From assembly GCF_000215955.2 (NCBI RefSeq), contig NZ_AFNV02000018.1, positions 1 to 64,000 of the forward strand: 64,000 nt of DNA, in the 5' to 3' direction. The translations under genes were made by a program, and so were the position numbers. The DNA comes from Salinisphaera shabanensis E1L3A (GTDB lineage: Bacteria > Pseudomonadota > Gammaproteobacteria > Nevskiales > Salinisphaeraceae). The notes beneath the pieces were generated by a model. The model worked only from the letters and a program-made list of their open reading frames with translations, had not been told where the DNA came from and searched no databases. Each line of letters starts with the position of its first letter. Positions within the stretch are counted from its first letter, which is position 1. This document shows, one piece after another, positions 20,138-29,038 of the stretch.

Positions 20138-21076
20138 ATGCGATCTCGGCTCTACGGTGTCTCCGTTGCGGTTGTCTTGCTCAACAGCGCCGTCGCGTTC
20201 GCCGACAGCAGTGCTGCCCCGTTGCAGGTGGCGCGTATAGCCGATGGTGTATTCGTGCATGAAGGCCTGCAAGAAGAGGCGGATGGGCAGAACCGAGGTG
20301 ATATCGCCAACCTCGGTTTCGTGGTCGGCAACAAATGCGTCGCTGTGATCGATACCGGCGGTAGTCCGTCGGTGGGACATGCGCTACGTCGAACGATCGA
20401 CGAATTGACCACCGCACCGGTTTGCTACGTCATCAATACACATATGCATCCCGATCACGCACTTGGTAACAGCGCTTTCGTGGACACGCAAGCGCGTTTC
20501 ATCGCAGCCGCGGGCTTCGCGCCCGGGCTGGCCGCGCGAGGTGCAACGTATCTCGAACGCGCTCAACAAGTGCTCGGCGTTGAAACGAGTGTCGATTGGC
20601 TGGTGATGCCGGACCGGGTAATCAAAAAGACGACGGCGTTGGATCTCGGTGACCGGACGTTGCTACTCAACGTGTGGCCGACCGGCCATACCGACAACGA
20701 TCTCACGGTATTCGACGAAAGCAGCCGTACCCTGTTTACCGGCGATCTGCTATTCGTCGATCGCGTACCGGCAATCGACGCCAGCCTGACCGGTTGGATC
20801 GGCGTACTGGATTCGCTGGACGCGCGCTCCCGTGATGTCGCGCACGTCGTTCCCGGCCATGGGCCGGTCGGCCAACGTCTGTCGGCAATGCTTATGCCGG
20901 AAAAACGCTATCTGAAAACGATACGCCGCGATGTGCAGCAGGCTATCGCTGACGGCTATGACCTCAACTACACGAGCGCGCATGCAGCGCGTGAACAGCG
21001 GGATGAATGGCTGCTGTTCGACGACTATCACGTGCGTAATGTCACCGCCGCCTATACGGAGCTGGAATGGCAATGA
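20138..21076 (+). CDS. Quinoprotein-associated MBL-fold metallo-hydrolase
   Basis: A 312-residue metallo-beta-lactamase-fold protein with an N-terminal signal peptide (about residues 1-22). The metal motif is H102-x-H104-x-D106-H107 (NTHMHPDHALGN), with further ligands in TGHTDND (histidine), LFTGDLLF (aspartate) and the C-terminal VVPGHGP. Such proteins are repeatedly found with quinoprotein dehydrogenases and SoxYZ-like carriers and are named quinoprotein relay system zinc metallohydrolases; by analogy with SoxB-type chemistry they may hydrolyse a carrier-bound product. The reaction is not established. It overlaps the next gene by ten bases. Confidence 0.88.
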   Translation: MRSRLYGVSVAVVLLNSAVAFADSSAAPLQVARIADGVFVHEGLQEEADGQNRGDIANLGFVVGNKCVAVIDTGGSPSVGHALRRTIDELTTAPVCYVINTHMHPDHALGNSAFVDTQARFIAAAGFAPGLAARGATYLERAQQVLGVETSVDWLVMPDRVIKKTTALDLGDRTLLLNVWPTGHTDNDLTVFDESSRTLFTGDLLFVDRVPAIDASLTGWIGVLDSLDARSRDVAHVVPGHGPVGQRLSAMLMPEKRYLKTIRRDVQQAIADGYDLNYTSAHAAREQRDEWLLFDDYHVRNVTAAYTELEWQ

Positions 21077-21963
21077 ACGCTTGGAACCGCTTTCGCTCGA
21101 ACGGAAACCACGTGCTCGGATGGAACCGTAATGCGCTTGTCGCGATATCGGTGTTTATCGTTTTCATGAGTTCGGCCGTTGCCGACGTACAACGACGCGA
21201 CCAGGACGAGGCAGCATGGAAAAGTCTGCGTACCCAGCATTTCGGCGATCGAGCGATCGCCGATGGTGAGACGGTAGTTACGCTCGATGCACCCTATCGT
21301 GCCGAAGATCCTGCCGTGGTGCCTATCACCATCACCGACCTGCGCGCTGGTTCTGATGCGCCAGCGATTCGGAGAATATGGTTGGTAATAGACAACAACC
21401 CGGTACCGATGTCGGCGGCGTTCGAGTTTGGCCCTGCAGCGCGTTCGGCAACGATCGCCATGCGTGTACGGGTCAATTCCTACACCTACATGCGGGCGCT
21501 CGCGGAAACCGACGACGGCCGGCTGTATATGGTCAAGCGCTATGTCAAAGCTAGCGGTGGCTGTTCTGCACCGATCGGTCGGGACCTCGACGCGGCGCGC
21601 GAAAACATGGGTCAGATGCGCTTGCGTCGGGTACGTGTGGACGACACGGACACCACGCGTACCCAACTCATGATTCGCCATCCCAACATCACCGGGCTGC
21701 AGATGGATCAACTGACCCGCTTGGTGGAACCCGCGCATTTCGTGGACGCGATAACGATCCGTAAAGGCGATGCCCTGGTCCTCGATTCGACCATGACATT
21801 CTCTTTAAGCGCCAATCCCAGCTTGCAGTTCAATGTGGCAGACCATGCCGAGGGCGATCTCCATGCCCACGTGCATGACAACAAAGACAACGAATTCGAA
21901 CAAACCTGGCCGGCCGCCACTGGGACCGGCGACAAGACGACAGACGACGGAACGACTTCATGA
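21067..21963 (+). CDS. Quinoprotein-associated fused SoxYZ-like carrier protein
   Basis: A 298-residue secreted protein (N-terminal hydrophobic signal around residues 18-36). The first half resembles SoxY and carries the carrier cysteine in a SGGC motif (C166), here internal instead of at the C-terminus; the second half resembles SoxZ. SoxYZ carries sulfur intermediates on a swinging-arm cysteine. This fused form is known from quinoprotein gene clusters, where its cargo is unknown. Two overlapping starts (21067, 21073) couple it to the metallo-hydrolase gene, and the stop overlaps the next ATG. Confidence 0.86.
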   Translation: MAMNAWNRFRSNGNHVLGWNRNALVAISVFIVFMSSAVADVQRRDQDEAAWKSLRTQHFGDRAIADGETVVTLDAPYRAEDPAVVPITITDLRAGSDAPAIRRIWLVIDNNPVPMSAAFEFGPAARSATIAMRVRVNSYTYMRALAETDDGRLYMVKRYVKASGGCSAPIGRDLDAARENMGQMRLRRVRVDDTDTTRTQLMIRHPNITGLQMDQLTRLVEPAHFVDAITIRKGDALVLDSTMTFSLSANPSLQFNVADHAEGDLHAHVHDNKDNEFEQTWPAATGTGDKTTDDGTTS

Positions 21964-22871
21964 TGGCAAGTACTCGACTCTCACAACACCTCGGCGGTTT
22001 CGCGCTCTTTGCGGCACTCGGGCTATGTGTTGCCCTGCCGGCAATGGCTCAGCGCGATCGCCAGGTCGAAAACCCCGCGGCCGACGCATTAAGAGTATGT
22101 GCCGACCCCAGCAACATGCCGTTTTCCAACGACAAGCGGGAAGGCTTCGAAAACCGTATTGCGGCCTTGTTCGGCGAAAAGCTGGGCGTGCCGGTGGAAT
22201 ACACCTGGATGGCCGAACAGATGGGCTTTGGCCGGAATACGCTCAAGCGCTGGCTACCCGAAAAGAATCGCTACGCCTGCGACCTGATCATCAGCGTTGG
22301 CAGCGCTTTTGAAGTCGGCAAGACCACCCTGCCTTACTATCGCTCGACCTATGCGCTGGCCTATACCAAAGGCCACGGCCTGGACACGATCAAGAAACCT
22401 GCCGATCTGCTGGCTTTGCCCGAGGCCAAGAAGAACGACCTGCGCATCGGTGTTTTCACCGGATCGCCGGCGGGTGACTGGGTCATCCAGAACGGAATGA
22501 TCGGCCAGATCGTGAGCTATCGCGCGCAATCCGGCGGCTATGACAGCAATCCTGCGGATATGGTCACGAAAGACCTGGTGGGCGGCGATATCGATATCGC
22601 CGTGGTTTGGGGCCCGATCGCGGGGTACTACGCCAAGCAGATCGAAAGCCCGGATATCGCGGTCGTCCCGTTTTCGCGCGATGACGGCCCGATGTTCGAC
22701 TTTCCTGTATCGATGGGGGTGCGCTACGGCAACGATGCATGGCTCGAGACCGTACAACGGCTTATCGACGACAACCAGGACGCGATCAACGCCATCCTCG
22801 ACGACTACGGTGTGCCGCGCGTACCGTTGCGCGAAGCCGATCGTCAGGTACAGGAAGACGACGATGATTGA
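21960..22871 (+). CDS. XoxJ-like periplasmic binding protein
   Basis: A 303-residue periplasmic solute-binding-fold protein (signal peptide ending near PAMA, about residue 30; mature start LRVCADPSNMPFSN). It belongs to the quinoprotein-dehydrogenase-associated MxaJ/XoxJ family. XoxJ is thought to help activate or mature XoxF. The ATG overlaps the previous stop (ATGA), and the stop overlaps the next start, so it sits in the middle of a coupled operon. No ABC permease or ATPase is nearby, which argues against transport. Confidence 0.88.
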   Translation: MMASTRLSQHLGGFALFAALGLCVALPAMAQRDRQVENPAADALRVCADPSNMPFSNDKREGFENRIAALFGEKLGVPVEYTWMAEQMGFGRNTLKRWLPEKNRYACDLIISVGSAFEVGKTTLPYYRSTYALAYTKGHGLDTIKKPADLLALPEAKKNDLRIGVFTGSPAGDWVIQNGMIGQIVSYRAQSGGYDSNPADMVTKDLVGGDIDIAVVWGPIAGYYAKQIESPDIAVVPFSRDDGPMFDFPVSMGVRYGNDAWLETVQRLIDDNQDAINAILDDYGVPRVPLREADRQVQEDDDD

Positions 22872-23586
22872 GCGCTATCCAAGCCCTCGCAAAACAATGA
22901 AAAGATTGTTGCTTGCCAGCCTTGTGGTCGCCTGTACCGGCGTATTTGCGGCACCCTCGTCCGGCGAAAAACCGGACGACGATTTCTCGCAGGCAAACCG
23001 GCTGCTGTTCATGACCGACCATCTGCAGAATCTGCAGCCCCCTGCCACGCTCGACTACGAGTTCTCGCATCGGGCCGACGACGGTGAAAGCTACGACGAC
23101 CGTGTCGTACTGGATATCGAACAAGGCGATGGCGCGGGCAAGCAGGTTGCTGTGGACTTTCTCAGCGGCGACCGGCATCGTTATGTGCCGGACGTGGGTA
23201 ATGCCCGCGGCAATCCCATCATCATGATGTTCCTGCAAAACGATGTATCAACGCTTGCGCAGCGTACCGGCGGCAGCTGGCGTTACTTCCAGCGCCAGAT
23301 CAAGTTCGCGCTTCAGGACAAGGCGCAGGTAACGCAGGAAACCGCGCGCTTCGACGGCAATACAGTGGCCGTCAAACGCATTCAGCTCCTGCCCTATGCC
23401 AGCGAAAAGACGCACCGCGAAAAGATGGCGGGCGCCGCCCAGCGGCGTTATACCTTTGTGCTATCCGATGACGTACCGGGCGGCGTGCTTGAAATAAGCG
23501 CAGAAACACCGGCAGCGCAGGGCCAGGTCGCATCACTCGACAAACTGACACTCACCCCGTCGCCCGCCAACGAAGATGTCGGGTAA
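22864..23586 (+). CDS. Periplasmic hypothetical protein in the quinoprotein operon
   Basis: A 240-residue protein. The start at 22864 has an AGGAAG site and overlaps the preceding stop; the ATG at 22897 (MKRLLLASLVV...) would also give a good signal peptide. Cleavage is likely after GVFA. The mature protein has no cysteine and is predicted to be beta-rich, with charged loops and a conserved-looking GGSWRYFQRQ segment. It may be an outer-membrane or periplasmic accessory factor for the dehydrogenase, on position alone. I do not recognise the family. Confidence 0.8.
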   Translation: MIERYPSPRKTMKRLLLASLVVACTGVFAAPSSGEKPDDDFSQANRLLFMTDHLQNLQPPATLDYEFSHRADDGESYDDRVVLDIEQGDGAGKQVAVDFLSGDRHRYVPDVGNARGNPIIMMFLQNDVSTLAQRTGGSWRYFQRQIKFALQDKAQVTQETARFDGNTVAVKRIQLLPYASEKTHREKMAGAAQRRYTFVLSDDVPGGVLEISAETPAAQGQVASLDKLTLTPSPANEDVG

Positions 23587-23627
23587 GCAGATACTGCCTC
23601 TGCCTCAGACAGCGCGCGGTAGTCGCG

Positions 23628-24215
23628 ATGACGACAAAACGCCCTGGCTGGGCTCTGGCAGCATGGGTCACGCTTGGGTTTGCTGCAGCAGCGGCGACTA
23701 CGGGTACTGCCGTCGCCGCCGAGGCCAGAACACTGGTGGTACTGCCGTTCGATATGGTGGACACCAGCCTGCAAGGCGAGCTGAATCATGGCCCCCTGGC
23801 CGATGACGTCGCCCGCCTGAAGCGAACCGAGGCCGTTGTCCAGCGCGCGCTCGCGGCACGTGACGAGTTCGACATCTTGCCCCGCGAGCCGATTGCCGGG
23901 CAGATCGAACAGGCACAACAGAGCTATCGCTATCTCTATGCCTGCAACGGCTGCGAGATCGATCTTGGGCGAGACGCCGGCGCGGAACTCGTGCTTACGG
24001 GTTGGGTACAGAAAGTGAGTAATCTCATCATCAATATCAATGCCACGCTCTACGATGTCGAGCGCGGCGAGGCGGTCGGCGGCGCATCGGTCGATATGCG
24101 CGGCAATACCCACAGCACGTGGCGGGCCGCCGCGCTGTATCTCGTCAACCACAGCTTGCCCGCGAACTACCATTCCCGTCAGGCACCAGAACAGCGAGAC
24201 AGCGCGCCGCCCTAG
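23628..24215 (+). CDS. DUF2380/DUF3280-like periplasmic protein
   Basis: A 195-residue protein with an N-terminal signal (about residues 1-31). The mature part begins ARTLVVLPFDMVDTS, a pattern of DUF2380/DUF3280 proteins that are often encoded beside PQQ-dependent dehydrogenases. Two cysteines (CNGC) near the centre may form a disulfide or bind metal. It is the last gene of the plus-strand quinoprotein operon and converges with the DUF302 gene. Function is unknown. Confidence 0.8.
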   Translation: MTTKRPGWALAAWVTLGFAAAAATTGTAVAAEARTLVVLPFDMVDTSLQGELNHGPLADDVARLKRTEAVVQRALAARDEFDILPREPIAGQIEQAQQSYRYLYACNGCEIDLGRDAGAELVLTGWVQKVSNLIININATLYDVERGEAVGGASVDMRGNTHSTWRAAALYLVNHSLPANYHSRQAPEQRDSAPP

Positions 24216-24236
24216 TCTTTCGACCGCACGGGGCCG

Positions 24237-24746
24237 CTAACGCGCTCGTCTGGCCACCGGCGCGACGATGGGCATGGTGGACGCGTCGATGATCTCGCGT
24301 ATCTGTCGATTGATCGTCTCGGCGAGTGTGTTGAACCCGGGGGCTCCGGTGTCGAGGGGCAGCAGCAGGCTGGCGACGTGCACCCGCTGCGCCTGCTCGA
24401 ATACCGCGATTCGACACGGCATATAGAGAAGATAGTTTGGGTCGATATCGATCACGCGACGGGCGTATTCGAGATTGCAGAAATGCACGATGGTCGCGTC
24501 GGCAAAGTTCGGATGGCCACGGCGCCGGATGGCGTCGCCAATTTCGTTGCGTGCGGTGATGGCGAAATTATGTTGGCCGATTGCCTGCTCGAGATCGAGC
24601 ACGACGTCCACGAAGGCCTTCTCGGCCGGTGCGATACGCTCGTAACGCACGCGCTCTGCCGCGATCGTGCCGGTCGCTGCGATACCAAGCACCAGCCCGA
24701 GCACGAGCAAGACAGCAAGGCGGAAAAGGCGATCGCCTGTGAGCAT
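24237..24746 (-). CDS. DUF302-domain membrane-anchored protein
   Basis: A 169-residue protein with an N-terminal transmembrane helix or signal (about residues 8-30) and a DUF302 domain (about 45-160; the segments HFCNLEYAR and YLLYMPCRIAVFEQ are characteristic). Two cysteines are present. DUF302 proteins are widespread envelope proteins of unknown function, sometimes linked to thiol or metal metabolism. It is convergent with the quinoprotein operon and may be unrelated to it. Confidence 0.82.
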   Translation of the reverse strand: MLTGDRLFRLAVLLVLGLVLGIAATGTIAAERVRYERIAPAEKAFVDVVLDLEQAIGQHNFAITARNEIGDAIRRRGHPNFADATIVHFCNLEYARRVIDIDPNYLLYMPCRIAVFEQAQRVHVASLLLPLDTGAPGFNTLAETINRQIREIIDASTMPIVAPVARRAR

Positions 24747-24785
24747 CTGCCAAATCTAGCAGAGGGCTGAACCGCCTGCGAGCGA

Positions 24786-24872
24786 TGGTGCCGTCGGAGG
24801 GACTTGAACCCCCACAGCCTTTCGGCTACTAGGACCTAAACCTAGCGTGTCTACCAATTCCACCACGACGGC
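24786..24872 (-). tRNA. tRNA-Leu (anticodon UAG)
   Basis: On the minus strand the sequence folds as an 87-base tRNA including an encoded CCA. The acceptor stem GCCGTCG pairs with CGACGGC, a long variable arm of the class II type is present, the T loop is GTTCAAGTC, and the anticodon loop TTTAGGT sits in a CTAGG/CCTAG stem. The anticodon is TAG, reading CUA leucine codons. Confidence 0.97.
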
Positions 24873-25077
24873 GCGCCGGCTATCCTAACCGATCACAAGC
24901 GCTCGCGCAGCCCCTGTTGGCACTTTCACGCCAGGCAGCCGCAACTTGTCATATCAGGGCGTCGACGACGCCCCGGGCACAGGCCACCATCCGTGCCGAT
25001 GTGTGCGGCGCAGAGTTGGCGTGACGGCGTTCGTCCCAGGATGCGCGCCTGCACGTATTGCAGACGCGCTCCCGGTA

Positions 25078-26724
25078 TCAGCCTTCGAGTACCGCGCGAT
25101 CGACGTGGTGCTCTCCGTCGAGTTCGCTGTTCACGCTGTAGTCGATTGGACAATCGACCAACACGACGCCGCCGTACTGATACGCGCGTTCCAGCACTTC
25201 GTGAAGGCTGTCGCCTGCTTCCAGCCGCATACCGCAGGCGCCGTACGCCTGGGCGTAGGCCACGAAGTCGGGATTGCCAAAGTCCATGCCGAAATTTTCG
25301 AATCCGGCGCCTGCCTGTTTCCAGCGAATGAAGCCGTAGGCATCGTCGCGTACTAGCAGAACGACCAGATCCAGCCCCAGACGAACAGCCGTTTCCATGT
25401 CCTGGCTGTTCATCATGAAGCCGCCGTCGCCGCATATTGCGAGAACGCGGCGGTCAGTATGCACCATCTTGGCCGCCATCGCAGCAGCCAGCCCCGCGCC
25501 CATGCTCGCCAGCGCGTTATCCAGTAGCACGGTGTTGTGCTCGAACGCCGGATACATGCGCGCGAACCAGATCTTGTAGATGCCGTTATCGAGGCTGATG
25601 ATGTCGCGCCGACCCATGACCTCACGAACTTCGCGCACGAGGCGTTGGGGCGTGGGCGGGTAGCTGTCGGCGGGCTCGCTTTTGTGCAGCAGCTCGTCGA
25701 CATGGCTGCGCAAGCGCGCCAAGCGGGTCACGTCGAAATGCGTGTCCTCAAGCGCCACACGCAGGCTCTCGAGCGTGTTCGATATATCGCCACTCACTTC
25801 ATGCGCGGGGCTGTAGTACTCGTCCGGATCGGCCGGCATGAAGTCGATATGCAGAATATCCTTGCTCTTGTCCGAGTTCCATACGGCAGGTGGATACTCG
25901 ACCACGTCATAGCCCAGCGTGATGACAAGGTCTGCCTCATCGATCGCGCTGTGCACATAGTCGTGCTTGTGAATGCCCATGCAGAACAGGCTTTGCGGGT
26001 GATCGTCGGCCAAAACGCCCTTGCCCATCTGGGTGCCGATCGCGAATAGACCCGTGGCCTCTACGAACGCCTGCAGTTGTTCGGTAATACGTTTGCGGTT
26101 GGCCCCCGCCGAATAGATGATGATGGGCTGGCGCGCGGCACGAATCATGTCGGCCGCCTGCTCGGTCGCCTGTTCATCGGCATTGGGCCGGCGCAGCGTC
26201 ACCCGTCGCTGGGGCACGCTGGGTTCGATCTCTTCTCCGGCGATGTCTTCGGGCAGCTCGAGATGCACGGCGCCGGGACGCTCGCTCTCTGCCAGCTTGA
26301 ACGCATGCCGAATACAGCGAGGAATCACGCCGCTATCCGTGACCGAATAATTCCATTTGGTGAGCGGTTTGAACGTATCGACCACATCAATGAGCTGGAA
26401 CTTGCCCTGGCGATTGTCGCGCAGCGCTTTCTGGCCGGTGATCGCGAACAACGGCATACCCCCCAGCTGAGCATAGGCGATGCCGGTCAGCAGATTGGTC
26501 GCGCCCGGGCCCAGGGTGGAGAGACACACGCCGGCGCGGCCGGTCAGTCGGCCGTAGGTCGCCGCCATGAATGCGGCGTGTTGTTCGTGGCGCGTGACAA
26601 TCAGGTCGATATCGCTGCCTTTGAGCGACTCGATCAGATCAAGGTTCTCCTCACCCGGTACGCCGAATACATACTCGACGCCTTCTTCCTCGAGGCAGCG
26701 AACGAAAAGATCGGATGCTTTCAA
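25078..26724 (-). CDS. Acetolactate-synthase-like thiamine diphosphate enzyme
   Basis: A 548-residue thiamine-diphosphate enzyme of the acetolactate synthase large-subunit type. E47 in VTRHEQHAAFMA is the catalytic glutamate of the pyrimidine domain, and GDGGFMMNSQDMET near residue 430 begins the diphosphate motif, whose second part reads RDDAYG instead of the common NN. This resembles catabolic AlsS-like enzymes. No regulatory small subunit is adjacent, so a role outside branched-chain amino acid synthesis (acetoin, or another carboligation or decarboxylation) is possible. Translation starts at TTG (26722-26724) behind an AAGGAA site. Confidence 0.85.
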   Translation of the reverse strand: MKASDLFVRCLEEEGVEYVFGVPGEENLDLIESLKGSDIDLIVTRHEQHAAFMAATYGRLTGRAGVCLSTLGPGATNLLTGIAYAQLGGMPLFAITGQKALRDNRQGKFQLIDVVDTFKPLTKWNYSVTDSGVIPRCIRHAFKLAESERPGAVHLELPEDIAGEEIEPSVPQRRVTLRRPNADEQATEQAADMIRAARQPIIIYSAGANRKRITEQLQAFVEATGLFAIGTQMGKGVLADDHPQSLFCMGIHKHDYVHSAIDEADLVITLGYDVVEYPPAVWNSDKSKDILHIDFMPADPDEYYSPAHEVSGDISNTLESLRVALEDTHFDVTRLARLRSHVDELLHKSEPADSYPPTPQRLVREVREVMGRRDIISLDNGIYKIWFARMYPAFEHNTVLLDNALASMGAGLAAAMAAKMVHTDRRVLAICGDGGFMMNSQDMETAVRLGLDLVVLLVRDDAYGFIRWKQAGAGFENFGMDFGNPDFVAYAQAYGACGMRLEAGDSLHEVLERAYQYGGVVLVDCPIDYSVNSELDGEHHVDRAVLEG

Positions 26725-26831
26725 ACTGATTTCCTTTTGGCCTTTTGCTCTCGGCTATAGCCCGTCGCGACAGGCCTTTGTCTTTCGTGCAAATACCGTA
26801 GCGGCTGAGCCGTGGCCTGTCGTTCGGTCAA

Positions 26832-27272
26832 TTAGCGATTCTCGGCAGCGACCACGGCCACGGTCAGCCGCGACACGCAAAGATGTCGGTCCTGTTCGTC
26901 GAACAGATCGGTCTGCCAGACATGTGTACTGCGCCCGACGCGAATGGGTGTACAACGCGCACGAACCGAGCCACTGGACGCGCCACGTAGATGGCTGGCG
27001 TTGAGCTCTATGCCCACACATACGAACTTATCGCGATCGACGCACATGTTGGCGGCCACGCTGCCCATCGACTCCGAAACGGCACAAGAAATACCACCAT
27101 GCAGCAAACCGAACGGTTGGCGTGTGCGCTCGTCGATCTCGAAGCGCGCTTCGATCATATCGTCAGTGACGTCCGTATAGACCATGCCGAGCCGCGAGAT
27201 CATGTCGCGATCGTTGACGGCGTTTAAACGGTCCAGATCCATGGGGCCATACCAGTATTTCGACACCTGCAC
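26832..27272 (-). CDS. Hotdog-fold PaaI-type acyl-CoA thioesterase
   Basis: A 146-residue hotdog thioesterase. The motif FGLLHGGISCAVSESMGS (residues about 53-70) is the active-site segment of the PaaI/MenI/EntH group, with glutamate as the general base. It hydrolyses acyl-CoA or aryl-CoA esters; the substrate is not evident. Translation starts at GTG (27270-27272) with AGGAG five bases upstream. It is divergent from gloA and about 105 bases downstream of the acetolactate-synthase-like start. Confidence 0.85.
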   Translation of the reverse strand: MQVSKYWYGPMDLDRLNAVNDRDMISRLGMVYTDVTDDMIEARFEIDERTRQPFGLLHGGISCAVSESMGSVAANMCVDRDKFVCVGIELNASHLRGASSGSVRARCTPIRVGRSTHVWQTDLFDEQDRHLCVSRLTVAVVAAENR

Positions 27273-27349
27273 ACTCCTGTTTCATGTCATCCCTTGGCTC
27301 GGGCATAGTAGTACAGGCCACGCATTCAAATCGAACCAAAGGATACGCA

Positions 27350-27862
27350 ATGACGTTCAATACCGAAGAAGCGCCCGGCGTGCATACCGATGTGCCGAGC
27401 GAAACCGAGGGATTCGTGTTCAACCATACGATGGTGCGCATCGTTGATCCGGAAGCATCCCTGGCCTTCTATAGCAAGGTTTTCGGTATGCGGTTACTGC
27501 GCAAGGTCGACATGCCGGAAGGTGAATTCACGCTTTACTTTCTTGCCTGCACCGGCAACGACGATGTCCCGGAGGACAAGGACGCGCGTGCGAAATACGT
27601 GAATGGGCGAGAAGGCGTGCTCGAACTGACCCACAACTGGGGCACGGAGAAAGACCCGCAGGCCAGCTACCACAATGGCAACGACGAGCCGCAGGGTTAC
27701 GGTCATATCTGTTTCACCGTGCCGGATCTACAGGCTGCCTGCGAATGGATGGACGCCAATGATGTAGCGTTCAAGAAACGCCCCGAGGACGGGCGCATGA
27801 GCCATATCGCTTTCGTGTTAGACCCCGACGGGTACTGGATCGAACTCGTCGGCCGAAAATAG
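27350..27862 (+). CDS. gloA: Lactoylglutathione lyase (glyoxalase I)
   Basis: A 170-residue glyoxalase I. It isomerises the methylglyoxal-glutathione hemithioacetal to S-lactoylglutathione. FNHTMVRIVDPE contains the first metal ligand (H26), and the motifs ELTHNWG and GYGHICFTVPD carry the next Glu and His ligands, with the final Glu in YWIELVGR. The ATG at 27350 behind AAGGATA was chosen; a longer frame overlaps the divergent thioesterase start. It is monocistronic. Confidence 0.95.
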   Translation: MTFNTEEAPGVHTDVPSETEGFVFNHTMVRIVDPEASLAFYSKVFGMRLLRKVDMPEGEFTLYFLACTGNDDVPEDKDARAKYVNGREGVLELTHNWGTEKDPQASYHNGNDEPQGYGHICFTVPDLQAACEWMDANDVAFKKRPEDGRMSHIAFVLDPDGYWIELVGRK

Positions 27863-27958
27863 CGCAACTGCCCGCGGCTGCCGCTTCGCGCGGCGGCTGC
27901 GGCTTTCGCCACGCATCACGGCGGGCCAGGTGAGATCTCGCCGCAACGAACAGGCAAC

Positions 27959-27982
27959 AAAAAACCCGCACGTTGGCGGGTT
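27959..27982 (-). terminator. Intrinsic terminator of the queC/tRNA-Lys transcript
   Basis: Read on the minus strand, CCCGC pairs with GCGGG (arms 27976-27980 and 27965-27969) and six T residues follow. It lies a few bases beyond the 3' end of tRNA-Lys. Confidence 0.75.
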
Positions 27983-27986
27983 AAAT

Positions 27987-28062
27987 TGGTGGGCCGTGCA
28001 GGATTCGAACCTGCGACCAATTGATTAAAAGTCAACTGCTCTACCAACTGAGCTAACGGCCC
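27987..28062 (-). tRNA. tRNA-Lys (anticodon UUU)
   Basis: A 76-base tRNA on the minus strand including encoded CCA. The acceptor stem GGGCCGT pairs with ACGGCCC, the D arm contains AGCTCAGTTGGTAGAGC, the anticodon loop is CTTTTAA, and the T loop is GTTCGAATC. The anticodon TTT decodes AAA and AAG. It is 44 bases downstream of queC and probably shares its transcript. Confidence 0.98.
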
Positions 28063-28106
28063 GTATTGGGCGCGCATGATACCCGATTCGTTTCGGAAAA
28101 TCAGCG

Positions 28107-28799
28107 CTAGGATTGATAAATTGTTGGATCCGTTACGCCGGCTTGTTCGAAACCTGCACGTCGGAGTCGACATGCGTCGCAGCGACCGCAGGCGCGGCCC
28201 AGCATATCGGCCTGATAGCAAGACACGGTGCGCGCATAATCAACGCCCAGCGACAGCCCTTTACGAATAATATCGGCCTTGCTGAGATCGATTAACGGCG
28301 TTTGCACCGAGACGAAATTTCCGTCCTGAACCGCCGCCTTGGTTGCCAGCCGCGCCAGCCGTTCGAATGCCTCGATAAACTCGGGCCGGCAGTCGGGGTA
28401 TCCGGAATAATCGACCGCATTCACACCAATATAGATCGCCTGCGCGCCAAGTACTTCGGCCCAGCCCAGAGCTACGGAAAGAAATACCGTGTTACGCGCT
28501 GGTACATAAGTTGCCGGGATATCGTTGGCCGGGGTTTCAGGTACGGCGATATCGGGGTCGGTTAGTGCCGAGCCACCTATCCCATCGAAATCGAGACGTA
28601 CGCATTTATGCTCAGCGATCCATTCATGGTCGGCAACATAGGATTGTGCCGCGGCCAGTTCGGCTGTATGGCGCTGGCCGTAGTCGAAGCTGAGCGCGTA
28701 GCAATCGTAGCCATCCGCCCTGGCTTGGGCGAGGCATGTCGTGGAATCGAGTCCGCCTGAAAACAGGACGACGGCCGGTGTTCGTGTCGGCTCGGTCAT
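28107..28799 (-). CDS. queC: 7-cyano-7-deazaguanine synthase
   Basis: A 230-residue QueC enzyme. It converts 7-carboxy-7-deazaguanine to preQ0 with ATP and ammonia in queuosine biosynthesis. The PP-loop is SGGLDST (residues 14-20). Near the C-terminus the cysteines in VSCYQAD and ACGRCDACR form the zinc site. Downstream of the Tol-Pal genes it is a frequent neighbour in proteobacteria (often with queE). Confidence 0.96.
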   Translation of the reverse strand: MTEPTRTPAVVLFSGGLDSTTCLAQARADGYDCYALSFDYGQRHTAELAAAQSYVADHEWIAEHKCVRLDFDGIGGSALTDPDIAVPETPANDIPATYVPARNTVFLSVALGWAEVLGAQAIYIGVNAVDYSGYPDCRPEFIEAFERLARLATKAAVQDGNFVSVQTPLIDLSKADIIRKGLSLGVDYARTVSCYQADMLGRACGRCDACRLRRAGFEQAGVTDPTIYQS

Positions 28800-29038
28800 G
28801 ATCGAGAACAGCGCTTTCCGCGCCTCCCCTTCGTGTGAAACGTGTCTGGCAACGCAGGTACAAGCGTGGCGTTAGCGCCAGATAACGAAGACGCCGCCTA
28901 CCGATACGGTCGGGCCGCGAATACCGGCGCACGGTAAGAGCCCGAATGCGTGGGCAACAGCTGCCTTCTTCCCTATACGAGCCGCCGCCTACATGAACCC
29001 GTGTATGCGTCGGAGCGCACGCGTCAGCAAGTCACCCG
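28800..29038. other. Gap between cpoB and queC
   Basis: About 240 bases with no gene or clear terminator seen. It separates the Tol-Pal operon from queC and must contain the queC promoter unless transcription reads through. Confidence 0.35.

Noticed and set aside
21960-22871. ABC transporter substrate-binding protein
   Set aside because: The fold is right, but no permease or ATPase gene is adjacent and the neighbours are quinoprotein genes, so a XoxJ-like role is preferred.
25078-26724. Biosynthetic acetolactate synthase IlvB/IlvI
   Set aside because: No small regulatory subunit is adjacent and the cofactor motif reads RDDAYG, closer to catabolic or uncharacterised members.
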